Source: JACPUX01 sp964517465 (GTDB lineage Bacteria; Pseudomonadota; Gammaproteobacteria; Burkholderiales; Casimicrobiaceae). Taken from it: a DNA stretch of 64,000 bases. A model generated the notes under the pieces. It searched no databases. It had not been told where the DNA came from and saw only the letters and a program-made list of their open reading frames with translations. Below are positions 51,947 to 60,842 of this stretch, in pieces; the stretch's first letter is position 1; each line of letters starts with the position of its first letter. The stretch is from the NCBI GenBank assembly GCA_964517465.1, contig CAZFEK010000019.1, forward strand, positions 8,460 to 72,459, written 5' to 3'. The position numbers were made by a program, and so were the translations under genes.

Positions 51947-53119
51947 TCACTCGGGCGATGACGCCTGGCCTGAAGCGCGTTGCTTCGCCGCCTTGATCCA
52001 GTTCTTCCTCATCGCGCGCAGGCGGTCATACAGCTCGCTCCAGGCCGAAGCCATCCGGCCGCGAGCGCTGCGATTGAAAACGCGCAGGCGAAACAGCCGG
52101 CGGCGCCCGGTTGACCACCGCGATTTGTATTCTTCGTCACCGCGCAGCATATCGAATTCCATCAGCGCGTTTTCATGGGCTTCACCCACCGCCAGGTAGA
52201 TCAGGGACGTTCCCGGGCCCGATCGATCCCAATCCGGATCCATGGCGATCTGGTAATACGCGATGCGGCCCGCGAAAGAATAGCCGTAAATGCCCGCGAC
52301 CAGATGGTCGCCTTCGATCAGGGCTCGGTTCCATTGCCAGCCCAAGCTCGCCGTTCGTTGCAGCAGCTCCTGGTGGAAGGCCAAGACGCGCGCTCCAGCG
52401 AAGGTGCTGGTGATGCCTTTGATCGCCGCGCGCCGGGCATGAAGTCGGAACATATTCTCGAGAAAGACCACGGCCTGCGGCGGCGCAATCGCCGCATAGC
52501 GCACTCCGGCTTTCTCCAGTAAGCGGACTTTCCGGCCGAGATCATTACGTCCCTTGGCGCTGAACGAGTTCTTGAGGTAATCGGAAAAATCGCCTTGGAT
52601 ACTGACGTAGGGCGCTACGGCGATTTCGGTCAGCCGATGCCTGGACCCGATGCCAAGGAGAGCATGGTGCCGGTCGATGTTTCCCCCCTCGGCGAGCCCT
52701 TTGAGGTCCAGTACATCCCAGGTGCGCGGGGTGGCACCCAGATAATCAGCGATGGCCAGCAGACAGTCGCGCGCATGTTCGGGACGCGCGATCAGGTCGA
52801 GATGGTCGGGGCATACCTCCTCGCTGCCGCAGTAGAACAACACCCTCCCGAAACTTCCATCGCGCTGCAGCGCGAGCTTTCGCTCGGCGAGCGGGAGTAT
52901 GCCCAGCAGTTCGCCGCCACGCTCGACGAACAATAGGCAGGGGGCGTAGGCGGCGCCAAAATGGGACCACCAAGTGTCTATCCAATGCCAGGTCGTGAAG
53001 ATCGAGGCGATGGGAATTCGCGCCGCCAGGTCATTCCAATCGGCCGCTCGCGCTGCGGCTTCTTGCCGCGTGACTTCGCGCACGCGCAGGGCTTGGGCTC
53101 CGTTCGATGCTTCGATCAT
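51947..53119 (-). CDS. FemAB/GNAT-like (CelD/BcsL type) acyltransferase
   Basis: The 390-residue product contains a CelD-type GNAT fold: IFTTWHWIDTWWSHFGAAY near the N-terminus and a central acyltransferase region (LIEGDHLVAGIYGYSFAGRIAYYQIAMDPDWDRS is the core), ending with LRGDEEYKSRW. Such proteins occur in polysaccharide loci and are thought to acylate or aminoacylate a sugar. It lies 13 nt after the deacetylase gene, so it could re-acylate amines that the deacetylase exposes; that link is inference. Confidence 0.82.
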   Translation of the reverse strand: MIEASNGAQALRVREVTRQEAAARAADWNDLAARIPIASIFTTWHWIDTWWSHFGAAYAPCLLFVERGGELLGILPLAERKLALQRDGSFGRVLFYCGSEEVCPDHLDLIARPEHARDCLLAIADYLGATPRTWDVLDLKGLAEGGNIDRHHALLGIGSRHRLTEIAVAPYVSIQGDFSDYLKNSFSAKGRNDLGRKVRLLEKAGVRYAAIAPPQAVVFLENMFRLHARRAAIKGITSTFAGARVLAFHQELLQRTASLGWQWNRALIEGDHLVAGIYGYSFAGRIAYYQIAMDPDWDRSGPGTSLIYLAVGEAHENALMEFDMLRGDEEYKSRWSTGRRRLFRLRVFNRSARGRMASAWSELYDRLRAMRKNWIKAAKQRASGQASSPE

Positions 53120-53132
53120 GTTCGCGCGAGGA

Positions 53133-54077
53133 TCATTCCACGCCGCCCGCGCGTCCCTGGAGCCAGCGCTTGAAGCCTGAGATCTGCATCGCGAAACGGT
53201 CGAGCTTCGTTCCCCGGCCTATGCCCAGTCGCGGCACGCGATAGGGGTTTCCGGGTGCTTGCCAGAGACCGGAATGTGTGGCGAAGCAGCTCGCGTGGCC
53301 GGCCGCCTGAATGAGGCCGATCTGGGTGTCCAGGTAATCGCCGTTGGGTGCGGCAAAGTGACGCGCCGTGAGACCCCATTTGGATAGCTTCTCCGCCGCG
53401 ACTTCCAAGGTCGCGCTCACTTCGTGGTCGTCCAGATTCTCGAGAATCTCGTGGCCGTGCGTGTGGGATCCGAACTCGATCAGACCCGAGGCCGACAAAG
53501 CGGCGATTTCCTCCCGATTCAGCACCCGATAGGGCTCTGGCGCAATCTCGGGGGCGTTCAAGCGCTTGGCCGCCAAATAGGCGTCGACCGCCGCTTTGAT
53601 ATCCCGGGGATTGCGATCCTTGAGTGCTTGAACCTGTCTGGGGTCGGGTTGGGGCCCGCCGAGGCAGGCTAGATGCAGCCGATCCCACCAGAACAGACGC
53701 TTGGTGTCGACGTGCCCAGTCACCAGGAAGATGGTGGCCGGCAGTCCGAACTCGCGCAACACCGGCAACGCGTGGTGCAAGTTGTTGGCGTAGCCGTCGT
53801 CGAAGGTGATCAGCGCGCGTGGTTTGGCGGATGCGGTCGGTGCGGACGCGAGCACTTCGTCGATGCGGCAGACCTGATAGTGGGTGGCGAGATAAGCCAT
53901 TTGCTCCCGAAACTCGCTGACCCTAAGCTGCAGCCAATCGCCTTGCGTCAGGGTTTCGCCGTCGTCCGCCACGCCATGGTACATCAGCACCGCCACGCGA
54001 TCGCGATGGCTTTGCCGAGCCAGTCGGGCCAAATCCAGACCATGGGCCGCACGGTAGAACAGATCAGCGAGGCTCAT
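53133..54077 (-). CDS. Polysaccharide deacetylase (NodB/CE4 family)
   Basis: The 314-residue enzyme should remove N- or O-acetyl groups from a glycan. The NodB motif 1 is TFDDGYANN and the zinc histidines are in FGSHTHGHEI; RVAVLMYHGVADDGE is the usual N-terminal strand. ATG 54077 overlaps the stop of the GH16 gene (ATGA) and is chosen over the longer frame at 54143. No signal peptide is evident, which is common in this subgroup. It lies in a GT2-GH16-deacetylase-acyltransferase run. Confidence 0.9.
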   Translation of the reverse strand: MSLADLFYRAAHGLDLARLARQSHRDRVAVLMYHGVADDGETLTQGDWLQLRVSEFREQMAYLATHYQVCRIDEVLASAPTASAKPRALITFDDGYANNLHHALPVLREFGLPATIFLVTGHVDTKRLFWWDRLHLACLGGPQPDPRQVQALKDRNPRDIKAAVDAYLAAKRLNAPEIAPEPYRVLNREEIAALSASGLIEFGSHTHGHEILENLDDHEVSATLEVAAEKLSKWGLTARHFAAPNGDYLDTQIGLIQAAGHASCFATHSGLWQAPGNPYRVPRLGIGRGTKLDRFAMQISGFKRWLQGRAGGVE

Positions 54078-54913
54078 CGTGCCGGTGTCTTCCCGAGCGG
54101 CTGGTTTGGCGCAAGGTTTGTCGGATCGGCCCCATCCCGCCAAACCCGCAAATAATCCACCAAAAACGCGGCGGGCAGTTCTCCGCGCTGAGGCATTCCG
54201 AACCAGTCAGGTTGGGTTTCGGCGGAGAAGCGCACTGACATGGCGTGGTGGAACTGCCGATTGGGAACGCTGCGGATCAGCCGATCATCGAAATAGAAGC
54301 GTATCTCGCGTTCATCCCATTCCAGACCGTAGGTGTGGAAGTCCTGCGCCAGGGATTGACCGGAGTTCCAACCTAGCGGGGCAGACTGTCGATTGCGGTC
54401 ATTCTCGAGCGCGGGGTCGCCCAAGTAATAATGCAAATTGGTATGAACCACATTTTCGTGTCCCGGTGAGGTCGCTCCGATTTCGAAAATATCGATCTCG
54501 TAAGTGCCGGTCTCGGTCCAGCGATAGAGCCAGAAGCCGCAATCGATGCGCGCGGCCATGGGTTTGGCTCGGACCTCGAGGTAGCCGTAGCGGAGCTTCT
54601 GCTTGCTGGCAAGGTAAGCAACCGTAAAGCCGTGATAGCCTTCCCGCGCCTTGGCAGGGTTTTCGGCGCGCGCCCACAATTCCAGCATTCCGTTTCGAAT
54701 GCGCACGTTCTCCGGCACGTACATGCCGGGCTTTTTGCCGGGGTAATAGGGGTTGGTTGTTTCCCACTTGTGGGGCGCGAGGGTTTCGGAATTAAACTCG
54801 TCGGAGAGTTCGGGCATCGGGATCCAGTGTTTACCTGGCGGCGTGTCGGCGCCAGCCGGGGGTGCTGCGATGCCCAGCGAGGCGAGCAGCGTGAACGCGA
54901 GCCGAATGCGCAT
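54074..54913 (-). CDS. Glycoside hydrolase family 16 protein
   Basis: The 279-residue product begins MRIRLAFTLLASLGIAAPP, a signal peptide with cleavage near AGADT. The catalytic motif of GH16 is intact in YEIDIFEIG (E-x-D-x-x-E), with SDEFNSETLAPHKW and YGYLEVRAKP upstream and FHTYGLEWDEREIRFYFDD downstream. GH16 enzymes cut beta-1,3 or beta-1,4 glucans, galactans and related polymers. In this locus it may trim or release the exopolysaccharide. It is 19 nt after the GT2 gene. Confidence 0.92.
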   Translation of the reverse strand: MRIRLAFTLLASLGIAAPPAGADTPPGKHWIPMPELSDEFNSETLAPHKWETTNPYYPGKKPGMYVPENVRIRNGMLELWARAENPAKAREGYHGFTVAYLASKQKLRYGYLEVRAKPMAARIDCGFWLYRWTETGTYEIDIFEIGATSPGHENVVHTNLHYYLGDPALENDRNRQSAPLGWNSGQSLAQDFHTYGLEWDEREIRFYFDDRLIRSVPNRQFHHAMSVRFSAETQPDWFGMPQRGELPAAFLVDYLRVWRDGADPTNLAPNQPLGKTPAR

Positions 54914-54932
54914 AGATGGGTCGACGGCGAGG

Positions 54933-56108
54933 TCAGGAATCACCCGGAGGCGCCTGAGGCTTGTGCCTGTCGGTGCGGATCCAGGGGAGGTTTCTTTCGG
55001 TGATGAGGGAATGGAGCACCACCCAAGTTTTCCAGACGACATACCATGGAACATAAGCGATCACGAGCAGCGCCGAGGGCAGGCTGGCGTAACGCCAGGC
55101 GGCGAGAAAGTAATGGCCGGTGAGCACGCCGAAGCCGACCAGCGCCGCGATCCTCGCGCCCGGGCCGCCCCAGATCGCGGGCGGCAGAAGCAAGAGGAAT
55201 AACAGGCTCACCGGGGGCATCAGCACGTCGATCAAGCCGTCGATGGCCCGACGATGCCCCGCGAGAAGATCGCGCAGGAAGCCCGGGGCATAATTGCGCA
55301 AAGTGATGATGCGACCGCGCTCCCAGCGCACCCGCTGTACTTGCGCTCCCCGCCCGCCCAAGGGCATTTGCGCCTTGACCCACACCTGATCGAGGAAAAC
55401 CACGCGATACCCGGCTTTGAGCAAAAGGATATGGTATTCGATATCCTCCACGATCGAGTGCGCCAAATAGGGCACGCGTTGCACCGTCTCCCGCGCCAGG
55501 CAGAATCCGTTGCCATTGATACCGGCGGAAAGGCCGAGCGCGGTCTTGCCGCGCGGGCGCAAAGCGTTGAACGAGGCGGTGGACAGTTCCATGGCGCGCG
55601 TGCGTATCGAATCGCGAGGATTGGCCACGCCATAACGAATTTGAATCGCCGCCGCGCCGGAAGCGAGCGCCCCGTCGAGGGCGCGCAGGGTTTGCGGATG
55701 GAGTTGCGAATCGGCGTCAAGGATCAGGAAGGCGTCCCAATCCTCCCGCAAAAGCAGCGTAAGCGCATCATTGAGCCCCTGGCCCTTGCCCGGATTCGCA
55801 CGGCGCTCCAGCACCCTGGCACCGGCGGTTCGGGCGAGCTGGGCGGTATCGTCGGTGCAGTTGTCGGCGATCACCAGCACGGTGAACGCCTCGGGGGGGT
55901 AATCGAGCGCGAGCGCCTGGGAAACGGTCTCGCCAATGAGCAGCTGTTCGTTGTGCGCCGGGATGATGATGGCGACGCGGCGCGGCTTCTCGCCCGGCTT
56001 GGGTGCCGGGCGGGGAAGCAGCGCCGCCAGGGTGGTCGCCGCCAAATAGCCCGTTGGCAGGGCGGCCAGGGCAAGGCAAACCCAAGATAAGAAGTCACTC
56101 CAGCTCAT
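54933..56108 (-). CDS. Membrane-bound glycosyltransferase family 2 (QxxRW type)
   Basis: The 391-residue product has one N-terminal membrane segment, a GT-A domain and about three C-terminal membrane segments, like processive synthases. Motifs are VAIIIPAHNEQ, VIADNCTDDT, ILDADSQLHP, IVEDIEYHILL and the QRVRW box. ATG 56108 follows GGGGGA at good spacing and is preferred over ATG 56126. Neighbouring GH16 and deacetylase genes recall synthase-hydrolase-deacetylase sets, but with a Wzy system also present it may simply add one sugar. Confidence 0.88.
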   Translation of the reverse strand: MSWSDFLSWVCLALAALPTGYLAATTLAALLPRPAPKPGEKPRRVAIIIPAHNEQLLIGETVSQALALDYPPEAFTVLVIADNCTDDTAQLARTAGARVLERRANPGKGQGLNDALTLLLREDWDAFLILDADSQLHPQTLRALDGALASGAAAIQIRYGVANPRDSIRTRAMELSTASFNALRPRGKTALGLSAGINGNGFCLARETVQRVPYLAHSIVEDIEYHILLLKAGYRVVFLDQVWVKAQMPLGGRGAQVQRVRWERGRIITLRNYAPGFLRDLLAGHRRAIDGLIDVLMPPVSLLFLLLLPPAIWGGPGARIAALVGFGVLTGHYFLAAWRYASLPSALLVIAYVPWYVVWKTWVVLHSLITERNLPWIRTDRHKPQAPPGDS

Positions 56109-56194
56109 ACCGAAAATCCCCCGCATGGGTGTTGCGCCTAGGGCCTCTTCTTTCCTGCATCGCGGCCCGATACGGCTTCTGGCATTATAGCGGC

Positions 56195-57397
56195 GTGAAA
56201 CCAAGCGTGGTCTTTTTGAACTCGACTTTTCCTTGTCTGAGCGAAACCTTCGTGTTCGACCAGTTCGAGGTGCTGCGCGAGGCGGGGCTGAACCTGATGC
56301 TGGTCGCCAATCATCGCCCCGCAGAAAGTGAAGTGCATCCGCGCATGCGGGCGGTGCAGGGCGAAGTGCTCTACCTCAATGAGGTCGGATTGGGGGAAAT
56401 CATGGCCGCTCATCTCCACGCGCTGTTTCGCCGGCCGGGTCGCTATCTTTGCACTCTGTTTGCGGCCCTTTGCGGCGAGGAAAAATGGACGACCACGCTG
56501 GCTCACCTCGCCGGCGCCGCGGTCGTGCTTCGCCGCTATGGGCATCTGCCGGGACTGCGCCTGCATGCACATTTCACCTATGGGGCGGCCGCAGTGGCCC
56601 GTTGGGCTGCGGCCATGTCCGGATTGCCCTATGGCTTGACGCTTCACGGCTCCGACCTGAGTTTCGATTTTCCGCCCGATCTGGGCGGCAAGCTGGCTGA
56701 GGCCGAACTCTTGGTGTCAATTTCGCGCTTTAATGTCGAATACCTGGAGGCCCATTTTCCGGAAGTGCGGCCGCAACGCCTGGTGGTCATCGGCATGGGG
56801 GTTCCTGCCCTTCCCCCGCCGCCTCGCGTGCCGCGCGGGAACGGTCCGCTGCGCATTCTCAACGTGGGGCGGCTCTCGGAACACAAAGCACAACACGTCC
56901 TCATCGGCGCTTGCGCGATCCTGGCCGAACGTGGCCTAGATTTCCGCTGCGACATCGTCGGCGAAGGACCAACTCGCGAACGCTTGGACGCGCTCATTGC
57001 CGCCAACGGTTTGGCGGGTCGCGTGAGGCTGCTCGGACCTCGCTTCCACGATCAAGTTCTGGCGCTTTATGGTGAAGTCGATCTTTTCGTGCTCTGCAGC
57101 GTTGCCGAGGGTATGCCTATCGTGCTCATGGAGGCCATGCGCGCCGGCGTTCCGGTCATCGCCAGCGCCATTACGGCAATTCCCGAGCTGGTGCGCGACG
57201 CCGGCCTCTTGGTGCCGCCCGAGGATGCGCCAGCGCTGGCCGAGGCGATAGAAGGCTTCATCCAGGGCGAGGTGGATGCAGCGGCGATGATTGCTCGCGG
57301 TCGCGCCATCATCAGGGAAGACTACGACCTCGCCACCAACCACCGGCGTTTTGCGCAAGTGCTCCGCGACGACGCCAGGCCAGGGCCGCTCAGCTGA
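56195..57397 (+). CDS. Glycosyltransferase family 4 protein
   Basis: The 400-residue GT-B enzyme starts at GTG 56195, which preserves the first strand (PSVVFLNSTFPCLSETFVFDQ). The SETFV element, HAHFTYGAAAVARWAA, GLTLHGSDLSFD, LRILNVGRLSEHKAQHVLI and EGMPIVLMEAMRAGVPVIAS are typical of GT4 colanic-acid-type transferases. TTATAG ends 5 nt before the GTG, so the message may be nearly leaderless. It is divergent from the GT2 gene; its last 8 bp overlap the convergent methyltransferase gene. Confidence 0.9.
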   Translation: MKPSVVFLNSTFPCLSETFVFDQFEVLREAGLNLMLVANHRPAESEVHPRMRAVQGEVLYLNEVGLGEIMAAHLHALFRRPGRYLCTLFAALCGEEKWTTTLAHLAGAAVVLRRYGHLPGLRLHAHFTYGAAAVARWAAAMSGLPYGLTLHGSDLSFDFPPDLGGKLAEAELLVSISRFNVEYLEAHFPEVRPQRLVVIGMGVPALPPPPRVPRGNGPLRILNVGRLSEHKAQHVLIGACAILAERGLDFRCDIVGEGPTRERLDALIAANGLAGRVRLLGPRFHDQVLALYGEVDLFVLCSVAEGMPIVLMEAMRAGVPVIASAITAIPELVRDAGLLVPPEDAPALAEAIEGFIQGEVDAAAMIARGRAIIREDYDLATNHRRFAQVLRDDARPGPLS

Positions 57398-58301
57398 GCT
57401 TTTGCAAGTAGAAAGAGCTGGGCTCGCTGTCGGCGGCCAAGTAAGGGCAGACCGCTTTCAGCGCCGCGAACTCGGTGTGAAAGAGATGGTTGAGGGCGGC
57501 CATGACGCGCCATTGGGTGTTGCCCGAGAGAAAAGCCTCCAGAAGGTATTGCTCGTTCCAGAGCCTGACTTCGTCGATCACCCACTTGGCCGGATAGTCC
57601 CGGGGCGTGAATATGTCATGCACGTGCACGATCACTCCCGCTGGAAGCATCGGAAGCAACTGCAGGAATTCGAACAGCACGTCGCCTTGAGGGCGGATGA
57701 CGTGTGAGGAGTCGATGAACAGGAGGTCATTCGGCCCCAGACGCGCAAAAACTTCCGGGCCCACGTCCTCGACCCGGCGGCGAATGACGGTAGCTCCGGT
57801 CTTTTCCAGCCAAGGCATCTCGTAAGGTTCGATACAGATGTGTTCACTGGGGGCTTTCGGGTCCGCCTCGCGATTGCGCGCCAAGGCTTTCATGGTGATT
57901 AAGGTCGAATTGCCGCTGCCGATCTCGATCACTTGCTTCGGCCGCTTGAGGCGTATGAGCTGGTAGAGGAATTCCGCATCGCCGGCCTCGAAGAACCGGT
58001 TGTCCAGGTGATATTCCAGCTCACTGCCCTTTTCCCGCGCCAGTCCCTGGAGCTCCGAGGCCAGACCCATTTGTTGAAGTAAGGCCAGTTGCCCCGGCAC
58101 ATCAAGGTTGAGGCCGGGGAGAACACGGGTGTCCGATAGCGGGCGGGCTAAGCCTCGAAAATCGAACTGAGGTTCGTAGTAGTGATTGCGCACCGGGAAT
58201 ACCCCCAGCTTGCGCAGCAGATCACGGCTCAGAGGCAGACGGTGGACTCCGGCGCGGCGGACAAATTTCATCAGCAGAGCCGCCGGAGCGAGCAGGGGCA
58301 A
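57390..58301 (-). CDS. Class I SAM-dependent methyltransferase-like protein
   Basis: From TTG 58301 the product has 303 residues. VIEIGSGNSTLITMKAL is the SAM-binding motif and DLLFIDSSHV and GVIVHVHDIFTP mark the later strands. The start is not settled: the frame stays open and coding-like for 18 codons above 58301 (WRNFAEALLRVIDFILLP), with an ATT at 58355 preceded by AGGAAA. It follows the priming transferase gene in the same direction and may methylate a sugar of the polymer. Confidence 0.8.
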   Translation of the reverse strand: MPLLAPAALLMKFVRRAGVHRLPLSRDLLRKLGVFPVRNHYYEPQFDFRGLARPLSDTRVLPGLNLDVPGQLALLQQMGLASELQGLAREKGSELEYHLDNRFFEAGDAEFLYQLIRLKRPKQVIEIGSGNSTLITMKALARNREADPKAPSEHICIEPYEMPWLEKTGATVIRRRVEDVGPEVFARLGPNDLLFIDSSHVIRPQGDVLFEFLQLLPMLPAGVIVHVHDIFTPRDYPAKWVIDEVRLWNEQYLLEAFLSGNTQWRVMAALNHLFHTEFAALKAVCPYLAADSEPSSFYLQKLS

Positions 58302-58364
58302 AAGAATGAAATCGATTACGCGCAGCAGCGCTTCGGCGAAGTTGCGCCAAGAAATGGATGTTTC

Positions 58365-59825
58365 CTATTTAGAACCGTGCCCGAAGAGCACGATGGGCAC
58401 GGTGAGTAGAATGATCTTGAGGTCGGTGGCCAAACGCCAATTGTCGATGTAATCCAAGTCCATCTTCATCCACTCATCGAAGCTGATGTTGTCGCGGCCT
58501 GAGATTTGCCACGTGCCGGTGATTCCGGGCAGGACCGAGAGGCGTCGCCGGTGCGAGATATTGTTCATGCGCTCGTAATCCGCAAGCGGCAGGGGGCGCG
58601 GCCCTACCATGCTCATGTCGCCTTTGATCACATTGAAGAGCTGCGGCAACTCGTCGATGCTTGATTTCCTCAGGATGCGACCCAGCCGCGTGACCCGAGG
58701 ATCATTCTTCATCTTGAAGGCGGCGCCGTCGCGCTCGTTCATGGTCCGCAATTGGGCCTGCATGGAGTCGGCGTTCTTGATCATGGTGCGGAACTTGTAC
58801 AGATCGAAGACCCGGCCGTTGTATCCGTAGCGGTGCTGAACGAACAAAATGGGGCGCCCCATGGTCACCCCGATCAGCAGCGCCGCGAGCAGGGTGAGGG
58901 GAGCGGTGAGCAGAATCAAGATGCCGGCGAAGAGGATATCGAAGACCCGTTTCACGAGATATCGCCCGCCCATTTCAAAACCGGAATAGACCACCAAATC
59001 GGAGGAGAACTCACCGCCGGGCCCGAGTGTGGATTCCTGGCGCACGCGCCAGACATTGTTGCGTGTCATGCCCGAGAAGATCTGGGAGAGCGGAAAACGC
59101 ACCGCAATCCCGCGTTCATGGCTCTGATCGATGATTTCCTGGATCGCTCTTGAATAAGAATGCATGGGCATGGCGATCGCCACTTCGTCGACCACATGAT
59201 CGACCAGCAATTGCGTGAAATCCTTGAGCTGCCCGAGGCGTTTCATCTCCGGTCCGGAGATGATGACCAGATCGTCGATGAACCCGAGCAAGTGATACCC
59301 CAGGCTGGCGTTGGCTTCGATCTTGCGAGCGTATTCCCAAGCGGTCTCATTGGTGCCGACGATCAGTATGTTGCGCTGATTCCGGTCGCCCAAGTGAAAG
59401 CGGCCGAGGAGGGTTTGCAGGCCCAGCCGGAACACGACTTCGATAATCGTGACCACTGCCCAGAATACGGCCAGAAAAAGAGGGCTGAAGAGCGAGATAT
59501 TGAGAAACAGGCCCATGGCGGCAAAGATGACCGTGCCGATACCCGCGGCCACGGCGATGTCCAAGGTCTCCAAGCCGAGATCGAACTTGGCGCGCCTGGG
59601 GCTATACAGCCCGCGGGCGCGAAAAATCAAAATCCACACCAGCGCGAGTGCCGCTGCGCCCAAGATATTGGCCAGCGACAGACGCATCTCCATCATGTAG
59701 CGCAACGAGAAGCCGGTTTCATATCGGCCGGCAACTTTGGCGGCATACAGCCAGGTGAAAGCGAGCGCTGTCAAGTCCGCAATGACGTTGGCTTGGTAGA
59801 TGAATCGATTTCGGGAGGCGTTCAT
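58365..59825 (-). CDS. Undecaprenyl-phosphate sugar phosphotransferase (priming glycosyltransferase)
   Basis: The 486-residue protein should attach the first sugar phosphate to undecaprenyl phosphate. It has four N-terminal membrane segments, a CoA-binding-like domain (NILIVGTNETAWEYARKIEAN), a fifth membrane segment after KRVFDILFAGILILLTAPL, and the bacterial sugar transferase domain with QHRYGYNGRVFDLYKFRTM, RKSSIDELPQLFNVIKGDMSMVGPRP and GITGTWQISGRDN. This is the WbaP/EpsB-type layout. It starts assembly for the whole Wzx/Wzy locus. Confidence 0.94.
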   Translation of the reverse strand: MNASRNRFIYQANVIADLTALAFTWLYAAKVAGRYETGFSLRYMMEMRLSLANILGAAALALVWILIFRARGLYSPRRAKFDLGLETLDIAVAAGIGTVIFAAMGLFLNISLFSPLFLAVFWAVVTIIEVVFRLGLQTLLGRFHLGDRNQRNILIVGTNETAWEYARKIEANASLGYHLLGFIDDLVIISGPEMKRLGQLKDFTQLLVDHVVDEVAIAMPMHSYSRAIQEIIDQSHERGIAVRFPLSQIFSGMTRNNVWRVRQESTLGPGGEFSSDLVVYSGFEMGGRYLVKRVFDILFAGILILLTAPLTLLAALLIGVTMGRPILFVQHRYGYNGRVFDLYKFRTMIKNADSMQAQLRTMNERDGAAFKMKNDPRVTRLGRILRKSSIDELPQLFNVIKGDMSMVGPRPLPLADYERMNNISHRRRLSVLPGITGTWQISGRDNISFDEWMKMDLDYIDNWRLATDLKIILLTVPIVLFGHGSK

Positions 59826-59856
59826 GGGTTTGTTGTCGCGATTCGAAACGTTTTTC

Positions 59857-60105
59857 TTATTGCAGCAGCCAATAGATGCCTCGACCCAGCATGGCGAAGA
59901 GGGCCAGAAGTATAAGTATCAATCCGGCGCGAAAAGAGCGCCGTGCGATCTCGAAGGCGGCCAAGGCGATGAACACGCCCCATACCAGCCCCAGCCCCTG
60001 GGACCCGGTAAACGCCGAAACGATCGTCCAGCCGGCGCCGAACCAGGCGACCCAGACAACAATGGCGATCCCCACGTTAGAACTAGATTCTGGCCGTTCC
60101 AGCAT
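59857..60105 (-). CDS. Small membrane protein of unknown function
   Basis: From ATG 60105 the product has 82 residues with two to three hydrophobic segments (VGIAIVVWVAWFGAGWTIV, LGLVWGVFIALAAFEIA, GLILILLALFAMLG). A TTG at 60162 would extend it by 19 residues, but that codon overlaps the -35 box of a promoter that fits the ATG. It lies 31 nt upstream of the priming transferase and may be cotranscribed with it. I recognise no family. Confidence 0.6.
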   Translation of the reverse strand: MLERPESSSNVGIAIVVWVAWFGAGWTIVSAFTGSQGLGLVWGVFIALAAFEIARRSFRAGLILILLALFAMLGRGIYWLLQ

Positions 60106-60132
60106 TGCGGCTCTCAAATATCGCTTGCGTAA

Positions 60133-60162
60133 TGCTAACCTGAAAAGGCCCAAGGCGGTCAA
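60133..60162 (-). promoter_or_regulatory. Candidate promoter for the 59857-60105 gene and priming transferase
   Basis: On the minus strand TTGACC (60162-60157) and TAGCAT (60138-60133) are spaced 18 nt apart, predicting a start near 60126 and a 20-nt leader before ATG 60105. Confidence 0.45.
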
Positions 60163-60358
60163 GCGGATTCGCTCCGCGGGGTTGGCGAGGATCGAAGGGT
60201 CACCGGACTCATGCTTGCCGACCGACCGTGCCCGGCATGAATGCGGCCTGCAGCCGAGCGTAGCCCCGGTTTTCCGGGACGAGGTGTCTCAAGGACCACT
60301 GGCTCTTCGTACCGACATCGTGCATCATCGCCAGGCTCCGATCACTTGGTGCTCCTCG

Positions 60359-60745
60359 ATGCATCGTTTCTCGCCCGGCGCGGTTGAGGCCGGTTCGCCC
60401 CGTCGCCGGATCTTGTTCGCCTGGATCGTACTCGCGACCATCGTGCTCCTCGCTCCGCTGCCGGAATCCTGGCAGAGTTTGGAGCGGAACGCTCCGTTGC
60501 CGCTGGACAAGTTGGTGCACCTCCTAGGCACCGCGTTCTCATTCGTTCTCGCACAATGGTGCGGTTGGCGGGCCGGGAAGAACGCTCTATTCTGGATCGC
60601 TTATTCCGGGTTGATCGAACTCCTGCAGGGTGCAACCGGGTTTCGCGCGGCGGACCTGCTGGATTTCCTTGCCGCATGCGCGGGCATAGCCCTGGCCCTG
60701 GTCGGCATGCTGCTGGCCGGCAAGCTTGCCGGCCGGCCGGTCTGA
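60359..60745 (+). CDS. VanZ-like family membrane protein
   Basis: The 128-residue product has four membrane segments and the VanZ pattern: a conserved DKLVHLLGTAFSFVLAQW helix, followed by IELLQGATGFRAADLLDFLAACAG, where the polar Glu/Asp residues are typical. Function is unclear in most bacteria; only a teicoplanin-resistance link is known for VanZ itself. ATG 60359 is chosen because upstream sequence is not coding-like. The 253 bp before it (60106-60358) hold no other gene that I can support. Confidence 0.78.
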   Translation: MHRFSPGAVEAGSPRRRILFAWIVLATIVLLAPLPESWQSLERNAPLPLDKLVHLLGTAFSFVLAQWCGWRAGKNALFWIAYSGLIELLQGATGFRAADLLDFLAACAGIALALVGMLLAGKLAGRPV

Positions 60746-60842
60746 AGGCCAGCGAAAACCTTTCGGGACGGGGACGAATCGTTTAATATCGCACCGCAGC
60801 ATAAGCAGTTTTCCGAGGTTCACCGGTTACGGGGGTCTAGTC

